Below are positions 11,415-22,751 of a DNA stretch of 64,000 bases, one piece after another (the first letter of the stretch is position 1; every line of letters begins with the position of its first letter). The DNA is from Acanthaster planci (lineage: Eukaryota > Echinodermata > Asteroidea > Valvatida > Acanthasteridae): positions 155,038-219,037 of the forward strand of contig NW_019091477.1 of the NCBI RefSeq assembly GCF_001949145.1, read 5' to 3'. Position numbers and translations under genes: made by a program. Below the pieces are notes generated by a model. That model was not told where the DNA came from and searched no databases. It saw only the letters and a program-made list of their open reading frames with translations.

Positions 11415-13057
11415 AAGTACAAGGAAACTTTTTAGTACCGATTTCCAGAAAGTTACTTTTTACGGTCAAAGCGGTGGACCGTGAATAAACTGATCTGAAC
11501 GTGAATTGTTACTTTTACCCAAAAGCAGCATTTATACTATTTTGTTGGCATTGTTTCTGGGTCACAAAATAGGGATTTCTTTCTAACCCAGTTGGAATTT
11601 ATTTCAATCGTCCAAATAACCACGAAAGGGAGAAAATTCACCTGAACTTTAACTTAGGAACTGAAGCCAGCATGAGCGCATCATGGAATAACAAAAAAGT
11701 TTTGAGTACGCAATGTGCGTTTTTTGGTTGAGAACCTTCATTGATATTTAGTTTCATTGTAAGATTATTGAGGAAAATTTGTTTTGAACGAAAGAACATT
11801 TGATCTCTCTGTACTCTATCCAGCCAAAAAAGAAGTTTTCGTTCTTGCCATCAATGCGAGTAGAAAGAAAAGAAAAGACTTTAGCAATGATAAGCACGGT
11901 GACAAAATATTCCATGTGCAAAAAACAAAAACTGGAACTCAGTTCTGTGCTATTTATACGACGTAGGAAAACAGTAGTGGTAGGGTAGAAAATATGGATT
12001 CATTAAACTTGAAAATGATAATAATTGGGGTGCCCCGTTGAATAAGCAGAGTCGAATCATAGTGTTTTTTTGACAGTTTGCATCCCCAAAAGAGGTCTAA
12101 AAGTCTTTTTAATGCAACAATTTGCATCAGTTGTGATGGTATAAATACAAGATTGATACAAAGACACTGCATGCATTGGTGTAGGCGGAATTTATTTCAC
12201 CGCGGTCTATCATGCATCGTCTGCGTCTTCATCCTTCATCCGGACTTTCACCGTTACAACTTTTGATGCATCTGAAACAGCTAGTGGAAATGCATTAAGC
12301 TAAAGGATCTACTCTTTAGGACAGGCCCCAAGGCAGTTGCAGCTTGCGAAGCTGTGATTCTTTGGGGGAAATAGACGTTTTCCTGTATTCGCCATAAAAA
12401 GAACCCTGTGCGGAATCACCCCCTCCCTCAACTTTTTTTTTAAAATGCCGCACTGCATTTTTTTTTAGGACTTGAGCCTTAAGGAGTTTTCAGAGAAACT
12501 CTTTGCACCCATTTTGGCACCAATTTTGCAAAAATCTAACAACTGTTCTTGTGCAGAGCACATTTCCGAGACGTGTCGCTCAAAAATGTGTATATATATA
12601 AATATTCCACTGCGATGCTCAATGCAAGCGGGCTGGATGCACGTAGCCTTGAACTTCAAATGACAGTAACAACAAAACCATTCATTTAATTAAGTTCAAA
12701 CCTCACATTTGTAATGAAAAGGAGTTTCTTTACATGCGTACAAAGTTTAAAAAAATTAAGGATGGCACAGCCAAGTTCTTAGGGGTGAAATCCAGTGTGA
12801 GATGGCCAAAAATAACCCGGATCTAGCATCGCCAGTTTTTTCTTAATCCCCTGATTTTAATTGAGTTGCTTGCTCAATAACAGTCACATTTTGCTCCAGA
12901 ATATCTAACTAAACGCTACAAACTCAAAGAACGAAATATGTTTTATTTAATGCAAGCATGGGTGCAGGAATACGCAGAGTATACAAGCGTTTTCATGTCA
13001 CAGACAAACTCAACTAGAGACACTTCCCAAATACAAGCCGACAACGGCGCTCCATTA

Positions 13058-13073
13058 CAGCGCCCTCTGCGCC
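13058..13073. promoter_or_regulatory. CTCF-like core motif
   Basis: CAGCGCCCTCTGCGCC resembles the core of the CTCF insulator motif. It lies in a locally GC-rich patch (about 13035-13145) within AT-rich DNA between two genes, a setting where an insulator would be plausible. The motif is short and could arise by chance. Confidence 0.2.
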
Positions 13074-14202
13074 ATGCTCGGAAGTATGGTGTACTGTTAC
13101 GACCACGTTTCGCACCACGGCGAGCCTTGCTTGGAAGCGTACTTCAGTGTTGTTTCGCAGCTCCAGTAGTGTATGTGCCAAAAAAGTCCCGTCATTCTCT
13201 CAGAATTTTCCCGCTTCATTCAAGGTCAGCTTTCGTACAGAAAGAAAAAGAGTCATGATCCACATCCACTTGGTTCAGAGCCGTTTATTCCATATCACTC
13301 GAAAAAGAACGTAAATCCAACTGATGAAATCGTGAGGCGCAACTCAAGCGAGCACCTTTGTTGAACCAAACAATCAGATTTCCAGAGTACCACAATTTGT
13401 ATGTGAAAACTATTAATCATCGGTAAATTAAGAAAAGCCTTTGACGGGATTTAGGCTGTGATTATAAAGAAAATCATATCTCCTTTGGGGTCCAACACAA
13501 AGGAGGTGTGACAATAGCCTGGCTCGATTTCTGGACACAAAATTGTGCTAATTGCAGTGTAAATGTAAGCACTGGTGTTACGCGAGGCCTTTTGGTGTCC
13601 GAACGAAAGTTGCTTTTATAATTTCTTTCTCTGAAAGGCATCATATAAGCTTCCTCTCTCAGCGTGAAATCACCAGTGTTTGAGAAAAATATGAGGAAGT
13701 CACAGATAACCAATAAATCATTTGAAAGAAAAGAGAAGGCACTCCGAATGCGGGCAAACAACTACTGGGCAGAGATGGTGCAGTTAATGAGCAAATTAAA
13801 TAACATAAAATGTAGTGCAAGCTCTAGAGCAAAAATAATTCATCTCTACAGCGTTAGGAATAAATAATGTTATTGCCATATATCACAAGATATAATAATT
13901 AACAACAACAGTCAGAGACCCTGATCTAAAAGAGGGAACAAAAATTAACATAGCCATCACCAATTTAATTTACATGGTTCCTTCTTCAATTGTAAAAATT
14001 GCATAGGACTCCACACTGTTCTATCCAATACAACGCCTTCTAAATATGAACTCGTGTAACTCCCTGCTACGGCTTTAGTAACACATATTTTTATGATCTG
14101 TCAAATAAAAAGACTTCTACATTTTACACAAATTAATGTACGAAAATTTGCAGTGAGCAATAAAAATATATACATAATTTGTTGCACTTAGGTTCTCACA
14201 GA

Positions 14203-14378
14203 AATACGGGTGATTCACTACAGTGCGCCCCCAAGAGTTTGCAACGCATTGGCCAATCACAACGCGTAAAATTTGTCGACCCGTTGCAAACGTGCATTTG
14301 GTCAACAGATTTTGCGAGTTGTGATTGGTCAACGCGTTGCAAACTCTTGGGGGCGCAATATTGTAAACGCCTGTATTA
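14203..14378. mobile_element. MITE family B, near-complete palindrome
   Basis: The two halves are inverted copies. The left arm contains GCGCCCCCAAGAGTTTGCAA followed by CGC, and the right arm contains the exact reverse complement. The outer ends AATACGGGTG and CGCCTGTATT also pair imperfectly. A second, internally deleted copy lies at 22631-22751. No coding capacity is seen. Confidence 0.85.
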
Positions 14379-16319
14379 AACATGTACACAAAGCAGATTC
14401 AGCTACACAATGTGGAGTTTACAAATGCAAACATTTCGAAGCACATTCAAGTCACGAAAGAAAGCATATGATAATTTCCGCACGCTTGAAAGAATGGAAA
14501 AAATAAAGTCCAAAAAAAAAACACCGCTGCAGTAACATGCTACGTCATTTATTAATATTCAATTTATAAAAATTCAGTACTGTTAATTTTGTCTTGAAGC
14601 TAATGTCTACCCTACTACAAACTAGTTTTACATAAATATGGATTTTTATGGCAGAAAAGTAATGCACTTCATCTGAAGCAAAATTAATATGTGACAAAAA
14701 CACTAGAAAATGGAGGATTATGATGTGGTTGCAGTTACATGAATGTTGTTTGACATTTGTAAATACATGATAATTTTTCACTTGGGCTGGTGCTTTCTCC
14801 ATTTCCTTTGTGTGGATATAGCAACAGGGTTGGCAATCTGACCACACAGCATCAAATCCTTACAAATGCTAGAAGTAACTGGAACTGATTACTGAAAAGC
14901 TAAACATTCTTGCAAAGTTGCAGAGTATCCAAAAAGTAATCTTAATCCTTCATTTATTTCTGTCCGGTGACAGAGGCGAACATTATTGGTAACTGTAAAT
15001 TGATTGTTGATCAATTCAAAACCTCATTCCTCACTGGTATAAGTAACTGCTAGCTTGATCAGTGGGTCACATCACTAATGCAAAAAGATTTCATGAATGT
15101 GACCAAAAATGAAAAAGAAAATTGTTTATTTCTATACAGTTCCTTTTTTTCATCAGGTTTTTGATAACATGCATTCTAATACAAGCAAAACATCAAAATA
15201 ACGTCAATTAAGACCTGTAAATCGACAATTGAAAATATATGACTAATGTACCGTTTCTTAAGCTCTTAAATACATCAAAACCTAACATCAAAACTGGAAG
15301 ACATAGATTTCAATAGCTTTGTTAGTTTGAAGGTTTTTGGACTGACCTCATAAGGTGGACATCTTTACCATAACCTGAAGGCCAGACAATTTAACCCCTA
15401 TCGGGCTGGCCCTATGACATCACGGGTACCAGCCTATATGTTGGCACTGATGTACAAATAAACAAGGCCCTTTGTTAAATATCACACTATGCAAACACAC
15501 TCTCTAAATTTACTCGTATGTCATAGCATTGCTTTTTATATCATACACTTTGCACGCCCATGTGCCAAGTTCAACATAGAATATGCGTCAAATTGTCTTT
15601 ATCCACCCCAAGACACTGGGTGGTGCACTACAAAAAGCCTTGCAGAAGCGTGCTACAAAGAACCACAGAAAACTGCCCAGCACTTTGCTCACTGTGACTG
15701 TGACCTAAGGTAAGATGGCCGTAGCCTCCTTAAGGTGTATTACATACTCTGAACTAGTCTCTACTTCAAGTGAAATAAATGTCTACCTACACAAGAATAA
15801 GAGTTCACTGCATACGTCAAACACATTCAGCGTCGGTGATGATTAGTTATTCTTACTTTCAAACTAGTATTGCAGAGTTTACATTGAATGCAAATATACC
15901 ACAAATATGACTAACAGTCCTTTTTAATATTACTACTGAACAAAGAAAAAAATGCCATTTTTGAACACAAAATTAAGCATAATGCCACTTTTTCATTCAA
16001 TTGAACCCAAATCCCCAATTCTTCCCGAACAACCCACTTTTTAAACATTCTGAAAAGAGATAAGGGACGTGTGGCATGCTTTGGCTCACATCCAGTGATG
16101 TCACATAGAAACAGAAGAAAACTGACCTGTTTACCATTTTTTGTCAAGATCCAAGCTAAAAAGTGCAACCATCTAGTATGAATATATGAAATTTTAGAGA
16201 CAAAATGGAACAATTCGGTGATGGGAGATTCAAAATTCCTGTTAAGTGTTAGTGTGTTCTTTATAATGCCAAAAATTCTATCGGAAATGTAGCTGCGTAA
16301 CCCTCCATGCTCATTACAA

Positions 16320-16490
16320 ATATGGGCTCAATTTTAAAGAGCTGCCAAACAATAATATTGCTAAGCAAATTTAAGTGCTAAGCAAACATTGGCCGGGAAG
16401 CAGTCGCAAGAGGGATATATAAGTCTGGCTGGCAACCCACTTTGGCTGAGTGAATACCTTCTGGGCTTAGCCGCTCTCTGAGATCGGCCC
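16320..16490. mobile_element. Degraded copy related to the MITE at 34885-35067
   Basis: It shares the order AAGCAGTCGC...TGGCTGGCAACCCAC, then TTTGGCTGAG...TCTGGGCTTA, with the element at 34885-35067, which reads AAGCAGCTGG...TGGCTGGTAACCCAC...TCTGGGCTTT. The ends are not clear, so the boundaries are approximate. Confidence 0.5.
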
Positions 16491-17039
16491 ATGGATTGGA
16501 TTGGCACCAGTTATGCAAACACTGACACGGTGCCATTGGGCCCATCCATAGGGAATCTGTGTCCAATGTTTCGTCGATCCCACAATGCAGTGCTGCATGC
16601 ATCTTAAATAACACACTTTCTCAGTCCACAAAAGGGTCCAATAAGTTCTGGCTGCGGCTAGCGATAGCAAAAATGTGTCTTTGAGAAGTGGAGGTAGCTG
16701 CTAGCCAATGTTCTATTTGCACAGCCAATACTTTTGAATACAGCCCATGCTTGCCACAGCCATTGCCTCACAGGCCGAGTCTAGATGGTCTGTTCTGGAC
16801 TAAAGTATCTCGGTCTTAGAGGGCCCATGCATGTGTATACCTGTATCAACTCCTCAAGAAGTACCCCCCCAGCTGGTGAAAGATAGGAAGACCGGGGGGT
16901 CAATGGGTGAAACGTAATGAAACCACTGGTACCATGCACTTGACACCAGTTAAAATACAATTCAATCAACCAGGACAACGCACATTGTTCATTAGTGAGG
17001 GAAATGTCATGACGATCAAGAACAGGCATGATCAGAGAA

Positions 17040-17220
17040 TATACGTCCCCCAGAACAGTCTTGTCGTTGAGCCCATTACAAGTCCTTTTAACAAGTCCAG
17101 TCACAAATCTGTTCATAAGACTGGTTACAAGGAACGAGGTGAACGAACGACAAAAGAATACCTTCTGTCGCAGATCGTCTGAACAGCTTGTGACTGGATG
17201 ACTTGGGATGGACTTGGCTA
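17040..17220. mobile_element. Degraded element with GACTGGT / ACAAGTCC inverted motifs
   Basis: It contains repeated ACAAGTCC, CAGTCACAA and GACTGGTTACAAG motifs and shares CTTCTGTCGCAGATC with a related TTTTGTCGCAGGTC in 34448-34583. It looks like a decayed copy of the same palindromic family. The boundaries are approximate. Confidence 0.4.
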
Positions 17221-17723
17221 CAACGCTGCGCCAAAAACCTGGCCGACAACAATCACAATGTCAAACACAATGACTGTAATGCTTCACGGCGACTGTGTTT
17301 GATAAAGAACTCCGGCGTGGAGGATAACACAGCATTTTTCTCAAAAAGCCCTGGACTAAGATTTCGTTTGTGAGCAACAATCCCTTTCGATGTGCAAAAC
17401 AGACCGCCAAAACTCAGCCGTAGCAGTCGCAATAGTTCGCGGTAATGCGCATGAAGAATTGCAAGCAACTACGGACTGGCTGTCCTTTTGCCATAACTGG
17501 CCATAAATCTGTATCGCCTTCATCAAACCGTCTTGACAAATTTTCCACTGTCTGTTAGCACATTAGGCTGGGTCCACTTCCTAAACCCTCGCACACTACT
17601 AGTTGTATCCCGATTATCAGTTTGAGAGACGTAGGGAAACAGAACCAAGATCAAATTGTGAAGACTCTTTATATCGTAATGCCATGAAATCCACGGATGT
17701 CATAAAAACCCTGGACTCTAAGT

Positions 17724-17765
17724 GCTCGTTTAGACTGAAGCCACGCTCGTTTAGACTGAAGCCAC
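17724..17765. repeat. Perfect 21-bp tandem duplication
   Basis: The 21-base unit beginning GCTCGTTTAGACTGAAG occurs twice, head to tail and with no mismatch, so the duplication is probably recent. It lies about 530 bp beyond the Zasp stop codon, possibly within its 3' UTR. Confidence 0.9.
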
Positions 17766-18294
17766 CGGTGGCCATCTTGCCATGCTAATCACAGAGGTGA
17801 TTACAGACTTGTCCATCATTGTAACAACTGTAGTTCAAAACAATTAGGTTAACAGTGAAGAAACTCTGTATCAGTAATCCGGTCTGTAAGTGGCTTCGTC
17901 ATACACGCGCATGCACCACGAATTATACACTACAATTGCATGAATAGACAAGTTGCGCGTTAACTTCCAGTTCCATGGTTCCATGTAACTCTATGTGCAG
18001 TGGGCGTGGTTTAAACTACAGTGACGTCACACTTGCTAACTGGATAGGCCTCTGGTGACTTCAGTGACCTCTGTGTGCTGATCGAGGGCAATGTGAGTCC
18101 AGACTTTTTCATACGACGCCTGTGATGAAATCATGAAGTTGAAGCCAAGGGTTTCCAAAATGTTGGTTTTTCACTACAAACTTAATCCTTAAACACTGCA
18201 TACTACTTTTTGGCATTCTCGTTACTCGCCAATTACTGTTGTCTCTTGTCCTGTTGTGACGTCTTTCTCTTGCTTTCCTGTGAGGTCTCCCATC

Positions 18295-18372
18295 CTACGG
18301 AGCGTGCATTTTGCAGTACGGTTGCCCTCGATCGGCGTAGAAGGCCTGGCCCTCTAGTGGAACTCCGCACGA
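18295..18372 (-). CDS. Zasp: Zasp-like PDZ-LIM protein, terminal exon (end of LIM4, stop)
   Basis: Last coding exon, 25 codons plus TAG. The acceptor is TTTTTTATCGCAG immediately before 18372, and the exon starts in phase 0, matching the upstream exon. It encodes the second zinc finger of LIM4: SCGVPLEGQAFYADRGQPYC followed by KMHAP and stop. The LEGQ-FY and G-PYCK-HA pattern is the characteristic C-terminal end of Zasp/Enigma proteins, which finish a few residues after the last LIM ligand, as here. The final zinc ligand is His (C-x2-H). Joined to the previous exon, the knuckle becomes C-x4-C instead of the usual C-x2-C (see findings). Confidence 0.93.
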   Translation of the reverse strand, partial: SCGVPLEGQAFYADRGQPYCKMHAP

Positions 18373-18834
18373 CTGCGATAAAAAATACCAAACAGTTTCA
18401 TTCAGCTAAGATGTGCAAGGTGGAGGGGTGTTCATGGGTAGTTGACATGGCGTGGATACTTTGGGAATCACTTCTTACAGTGCACCAATGATTGGCCCTT
18501 TCTGTACACGTTACTGGTTTTCATAGGTTTTGTGGGGAATTGTTGGGAAATACACTAGGCCCTGTTCGTGCCTGAGAAGTGTGAAGAAGTCTGATCAAGC
18601 TCCCAGTTTTAAAAACGTTTTAGTGAGAGAACTCTACAAAGCCCTTATATCATGCAAAAGGTAATCTAAAGGGGTGAGCTATGTAACCGCAAAAATATGA
18701 GATCCGAATCCGAATCCCAACTTGTCATCACTTTTCTCAAGTCTCTCTTCATAGGAAACTGTCCACTGAGACATTATGAGCCCCAAGCTGGAACAACAGA
18801 GTGCATAATTTCCTAGCAATGCAGGCTCCTTTGG

Positions 18835-18975
18835 TCAGAGCTGCACTTCGCTAGTTCACAAGCGACTATGAAATGCACATGCTACGGTAGCATCGCTTCC
18901 AACAAAATGACCACTCCCGACCAACACGGCTCTTGTCAACTGATGAGGGGCTGCTTCTGCGCAAGGTGGTCACAG
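18835..18975 (+). repeat. Dispersed repeat family C, copy 1
   Basis: It shares the order AGTTCACAAGCGACTATGAA, then a GACCACTCCCGACCAACACGG-like block, then GGCTCTTGTCAACTGATGAGG-like sequence, with copies at 23925-24125 and 42328-42570. The three copies have diverged but are collinear, so it is an old interspersed repeat. Its type is unknown; no terminal repeats or coding frame are evident. Confidence 0.65.
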
Positions 18976-19746
18976 CTCTTTAACCCTTACCACCCAGGGT
19001 GTATGTAAAATCGTTTTGAAATTGGAGGATTTGGGACTGTTAGGGTTAATGTAAGTGATTCAAAATTAACATGCACGGTGCGAGTATTTTTCCTTTTCCA
19101 GCCTCTTTCCCGTTTTCTTGCCCTCTGGGGATCCCCTGTGCTTTTCCTTTTTTTAAACCACTTGATGATATCTTTATTCCACATTGAACTTCCCCAGTGT
19201 GGTATTACTTTATGCTGAAAATACCGACTTTAAAAAAACGACATTGCCACAGCCGCAGTCCTTTACAAGTTTGTCGAGTACAAATACTTAGCCTCGATGG
19301 ATGTTTGCTCAAGATTTGCATGACAATTCTTATTCATTTTTGCTTTCTTTGATACTCTGGGACAATGTCAAGGAGAAGTTTTAGCTACAATGCTCAGCCT
19401 CGGCCCCCCACACCCCTCCACACACACACCCAAGTGGGTATTTGCCTGCAACTGGGGACCCCCTATTGTTCCTGTTTTGTTTGCACTTTAACTTTTTTAG
19501 AAGACCTCCCATATGTTTTGTACACAGTTGTCAATCGGGGACCCTCTGTCAGTCGGGGACCTTATTGTCCTCTATTGTTCAGGGTCCCCAATTGAATGCA
19601 GAAACAAACTCACATACACATACTCAACCCAGGGCTGTGCACAGAGAGAGTAGCGCCAACTTCAGACTTTGGAACCAACATGGATGTTCATTACGTGTTC
19701 AGTACAGCATGCGGCTATAGTGCGGTGATTGCCATTTTGGTTCCAA

Positions 19747-20115
19747 CAATAAGCCACTTGCGAGTTAAATTTGAATAAAATCTGGTACACAGAGTTATCT
19801 GATTGCACATAAACATAACAGTTTGAATTCACCAGACTAAAGACACTGTTGCTATACCCCGTGATTCAGGGCAAGCTTTCGCATAAGGACCACCATCTCT
19901 GGAATGGACTGGTTCCTTTGTGCCCTACTTATCCATAGAGAACAGTGTATTGTTGCAAGGCGTCTCTTATGTAACTAAGCAAAAGCTTGCCCCGAATCAC
20001 AAGGTACAGCAACAGTGGTTTTAGTATGGAGAATTCACGTTGTTACGTTTTATGTGAATTTAAAGAACTCAGTGTACCAGATTTGGGTCAAAGTTTACTC
20101 GCAAATGGCTTATTG
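19747..20115. mobile_element. Foldback element with ~136-bp inverted arms
   Basis: The left arm (19747-19882) and right arm (19979-20115) are inverted copies about 80-85% alike. Both carry AATAAGCCA/TTGCGAGT, AATCTGGTACAC, GAATTC and GGGCAAGCTT in mirrored order. About 96 bp of unique loop lies between them. The long arms relative to total length suggest a foldback-type or snapback MITE. It lies in an intron and has no coding sequence. Confidence 0.85.
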
Positions 20116-20287
20116 AGACACCCACGTCGCAACTCTTTCTAGAACAGTTCTAATACAACCTCTTAAGGCTGGTTTGGGCCTGTGCAGGTGTACAAACTCA
20201 TGAGGAATCACTCAAGCGTTACAAAACAGGAAATCCTGATGCGCTCAATACAACATCATCCGACGCGAAGGAGGTTGAAAGCCTTAC

Positions 20288-20409
20288 CGGCTTGGAGCAA
20301 GTGAAGCAGTTGGAATGCCACTGCTTCTGCAGGGCCTCAACCCAGGCGTCGCCGGGCTCCACGGGGTAGTTGCAAGAGGCACAGCGGACAGAGAACAAGG
20401 CCTGGTAGT
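20288..20409 (-). CDS. Zasp: Zasp-like PDZ-LIM protein, LIM3/LIM4 exon
   Basis: Acceptor CCTCTGCAG before 20409 and donor CCG|GTAAGG after 20288. Two bases complete an Asp codon with the upstream exon, followed by 40 codons ending in phase 0. It encodes the inter-LIM spacer YQALFSVR, then the first finger of LIM4: CASC, NYPVEPGDAWVEALQKQW, HSNC, then FTCSKP. PVEPGD-WVEAL is a hallmark of the last LIM domain in Zasp and Enigma proteins. If the donor were not used, the frame would continue for 25 more codons to a TAA with no LIM residues. Confidence 0.95.
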
Positions 20410-20832
20410 CTGCAGAGGGGAAAGAAAAGTGGACACGGGATCAGACTGGGGGAGGCTTGTTTAAATTGGGGTAGTTACAGGCAGCAAAGGGAACAGGGAG
20501 CGTGGCCTGGAAGTCTGTTGATGGGAAAAGGAAATGCAAAGAAAATAATGAGAAGAGGATTCCTTGCTCAAGGAGCCAATTTGGATTTTCCAAAAGACAA
20601 GGTCATTTAAGAATAGAGCACTTGACAGGGCTTGTGAAAGGACCTCTGTCTTGTGACTGGACTTGTGACTGTCCTTGTGACTGGTCTTGTAATGGACTCA
20701 ACTAAGGCCACGCCGAATGATGGAATTTACCACCAAACAGTGCGGTGTCACAAACCACTGACTGCAGATTGTCAAACTCTACACCAACAGGAATCCCTTA
20801 AGAACCCTGAAGTCTAAGTGATTCAGTTTTAC
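20410..20832. other. Zasp intron with 12-bp tandem repeat
   Basis: Short intron (423 bp). The only notable feature is the four-copy 12-bp tandem repeat at 20650-20697. No coding content. Confidence 0.8.
20650..20697 (+). repeat. 12-bp tandem repeat (CTTGTGACTGGN), four units
   Basis: Four head-to-tail units: CTTGTGACTGGA, CTTGTGACTGTC, CTTGTGACTGGT and CTTGTAATGGAC. The same motif recurs in the palindromic elements at 17040-17220 and 34448-34583, so this array may have grown from a copy of that family. Confidence 0.85.
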
Positions 20833-20953
20833 CTCTCTTGCAGTACGGCTTTCCCTCACTGATGTGGAAAGAGGTGCCAGTGATGGGTTGCTTGCAGTGG
20901 TGACAGACAAAGCAGTCTGAGTGGTACTGGTTGCCCATGGCCTGGACACAACC
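20833..20953 (-). CDS. Zasp: Zasp-like PDZ-LIM protein, LIM3 core exon
   Basis: Acceptor CCCCTTCAG before 20953; donor AGAGAG|GTAAAA after 20833. Forty codons plus one base, phase 0 in and phase 1 out. It begins GCVQAMGNQYH and supplies the third and fourth ligands of the first zinc finger of LIM3 (HSDC), then FVCHHC, KQPITGTSFHISEGKPY and CKR, with the final Asp ligand completed by the next exon. All LIM3 metal ligands are present: CxxC, HxxC, CxxC, CxxD. Confidence 0.95.
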
Positions 20954-21307
20954 CTGAAGGGGGGAGCAACAGACGATGATGGGAGAACATGAAGAACAAC
21001 TGGAGACATACGTGACTTGGTACAAACCCTGAATTTTGTATGGAGATGAGCCCCTTTGGGGCACCACTCGTCTGTGCGCGCCACAGTTTGCAGAAGCAGG
21101 TGAGCAGAAAATTCCAAGGGTGGAATGGCCACCTGCGATGTTGGTAGATGCTGTAATAGTTTGAGCAGATACTGTCCTCTTCCCCAGGGCAAAAAAGGGC
21201 CAGATTTTTATCACAGATTCGCTTCATAACTGCATATTTTTAATTGCCTCATAACTGCATCTTTTTAACGTCACCAATGGACACCAGGCTGAATTGTTTT
21301 TTTTTAC
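20954..21307. other. Zasp intron within LIM3
   Basis: A 354-bp intron bounded by GTAAAA and CTTCAG. No repeat or extra exon recognised. Confidence 0.85.
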
Positions 21308-21491
21308 CCCTTGGGAGATGGGCCTGCTGCAGATGGCGCATCTGGGCGCGTACAGGCTGTTGAAGTCCTTCTCACAGTAGACCTTGCCGTTCTGCTCCAC
21401 GAAGCCCTGGGTGGATAGGTTCTCGTGGCAGTGAGCGCAGACAAAGTGTTCGGGGTGCCAGTTGCGGCCCACGGCCGACACGAACGGACCT
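21308..21491 (-). CDS. Zasp: Zasp-like PDZ-LIM protein, LIM2/LIM3 exon
   Basis: Acceptor TTTCTCTCAG before 21491; donor CAAGGG|GTAAAA after 21308. One base completes an Arg codon, then 61 codons end in phase 0. It encodes the bulk of LIM2 (GPFVSAVGRNWHPEHFVCAH, then CHENLSTQGFVEQNGKVYC, EKD) and the start of LIM3 (CAICSRPISQG). In LIM2 the fourth ligand is His (HPEH) and the eighth is Asp, both accepted LIM variants. The LIM2-LIM3 spacer FNSLYAPR matches the tightly packed C-terminal LIM triplet of Zasp/Enigma proteins. Confidence 0.96.
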
Positions 21492-22303
21492 CTGAGAGAA
21501 AATACGGGTCACATGCATAACTCTAGTTTCTACCCTTGATATGAGGGTACGAGAGAGGCCCATTCTGTGAGTTTTTCTATACGTGAAGGCCAGGCCATAC
21601 TCAGTGAGAATATGGCCTCACAAATTTGACATCACATACCACTTGTGGTGAAACTAGTAAAAAATGAAATGTGTACAACTGTTGTAATTATTTACTTTTA
21701 TGATATTTACTATGTCATGACAAATTGGTTTTGACGTCTGCTTTCATGCCTTGTATGAACCAGTATCGTATGGAATTTGGACTGCAATGCCAATTGGTCT
21801 TTCTTTTTTGAAACCGACGCCCAGCCTCCAATGTCTATGTTAGAGCTGTTTTGTGCAGTGAACCAGTGCAAAGAACAGTCAGCAACCACATGTCAGTTCA
21901 CACAGTCGTTTGTGAAAATAGGAAGCAAGTTTGTGGAACAAAAAATCAGGTCCTAACTAGGTACCTCACTTATTAACCTCATTTCCAATTTTGGTTTGCC
22001 GATTTTAATCTTTACTTTGGAGTCTTAAGCTTTTGGTTTTTATGCTAATGCAAACTTGCGCGTTCATGAGCAAAACTGTGATGCCATCCCTGGTACTGAA
22101 CCTCAATGTCGCGTTGATTTGTGCACACAAAAAAAAAAAACAGTTGGAAATTTGCTCTCATAACTTTCATTTTATATTTTAGAATCCAAAATCCATTAAA
22201 ATCCATTGGAGGAGAGTGTAAAGGCATAAAAAAGAAAGTAAAAAATGGATCCTTTCAAGTCATAAACTGATGTGGTCACATTTTAAGGGTTGAGTGAACT
22301 CAC
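21492..22303. other. Zasp intron within LIM2
   Basis: An 812-bp intron bounded by GTGAGT and CTCTCAG. Plain AT-rich DNA with one A12 run; nothing else recognised. Confidence 0.8.
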
Positions 22304-22466
22304 CTGATCATGCTGTCACAGCCGTCACACATCGGGGTGCGTCCTGCCGCGCCCGCGGCCCCACCCCCGGCTGCTGCTGCCGGGGCAGCATGCTGCTGCT
22401 GCGGAGGCTTCGTCGTCGGGGCAGGCCGAGGGCTGGATTTGGCGTAGGAAGGTGCGGGCGGTGGGC
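22304..22466 (-). CDS. Zasp: Zasp-like PDZ-LIM protein, Pro/Ala-rich linker and start of LIM2
   Basis: Acceptor TGAATGAAG before 22466; donor ATCAG|GTGAGT after 22304. Two bases complete a Gly codon, then 53 codons, then two bases (phase 2). It encodes a low-complexity linker (PPPAPSYAKSSPRPAPTTKP, a QQQ run, then an Ala/Gly-rich stretch) followed by GRTPMCDGCDSMI, the first CxxC of LIM2. The PAPSYAKSSPRP segment resembles the proline-rich spacers before the LIM triplet in the family. Confidence 0.95.
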
Positions 22467-22630
22467 CTTCATTCAGGTCAGGAGAGAGAGAAATGGAAGA
22501 GTGAGAAACGTGTACATCAAATAAACAGCAAAGGAAAATTCAGCAGAGGATCTTTTGTCATTAACTTCAAGTTGAATGAACAAAGTGACCAAGGGACTTT
22601 TGAGCCTGCAACCTCCATGGGGCCATGATG

Positions 22631-22751
22631 AATATGGGTGATTCACAATAGTGCGCCTTCAAACAGGCATCGGGTCAACAGATTTCATGCATTGTGATTG
22701 GCCAACGCGTTGCAAACTCTTGGAGGCGCACTTTTGTGAACTGCCCGTATT
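22631..22751. mobile_element. MITE family B, internally deleted copy
   Basis: The left end AATATGGGTGATTCACAATA and right arm CAACGCGTTGCAAACTCTTG match the family B element at 14203-14378. Most of the left arm is missing (about 55 bp). The two copies share the core TCAACAGATTT...TTGTGATTGG. Confidence 0.8.

Larger units (their letters stand above)
11070..18294. other. Region between CARD start and Zasp stop; 3' UTR and intergenic DNA
   Basis: No ORF in this region has recognisable domains. The Zasp 3' UTR should occupy its right-hand end, reading leftward from 18294, but I could not fix a poly(A) site. The CARD promoter should lie at the left end. The remainder holds a palindromic MITE (14203-14378), a degraded inverted-repeat element (about 16320-16490), a phosphate-like GTCTTGTGACTGG-related element (about 17040-17220), a perfect 21-bp tandem duplication (17724-17765) and AT-rich unique sequence. 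Confidence 0.5.
18373..20287. other. Zasp intron between the two LIM4 exons
   Basis: Non-coding. It contains a dispersed-repeat copy (18835-18975) and the long foldback element (19747-20115). No additional exon was recognised. Confidence 0.7.

Noticed and set aside
12938-13258. 106-codon plus-strand ORF in a GC-rich patch between genes
   Set aside because: Arg-rich without domain; the local GC rise better explains the lack of stops. Kept only as a possible CTCF-like site.
20779-21227. Three overlapping minus-strand ORFs of 123-138 codons
   Set aside because: Only the central part of one frame (20833-20953) is the LIM3 exon. The rest is intron read-through and shadow frames.
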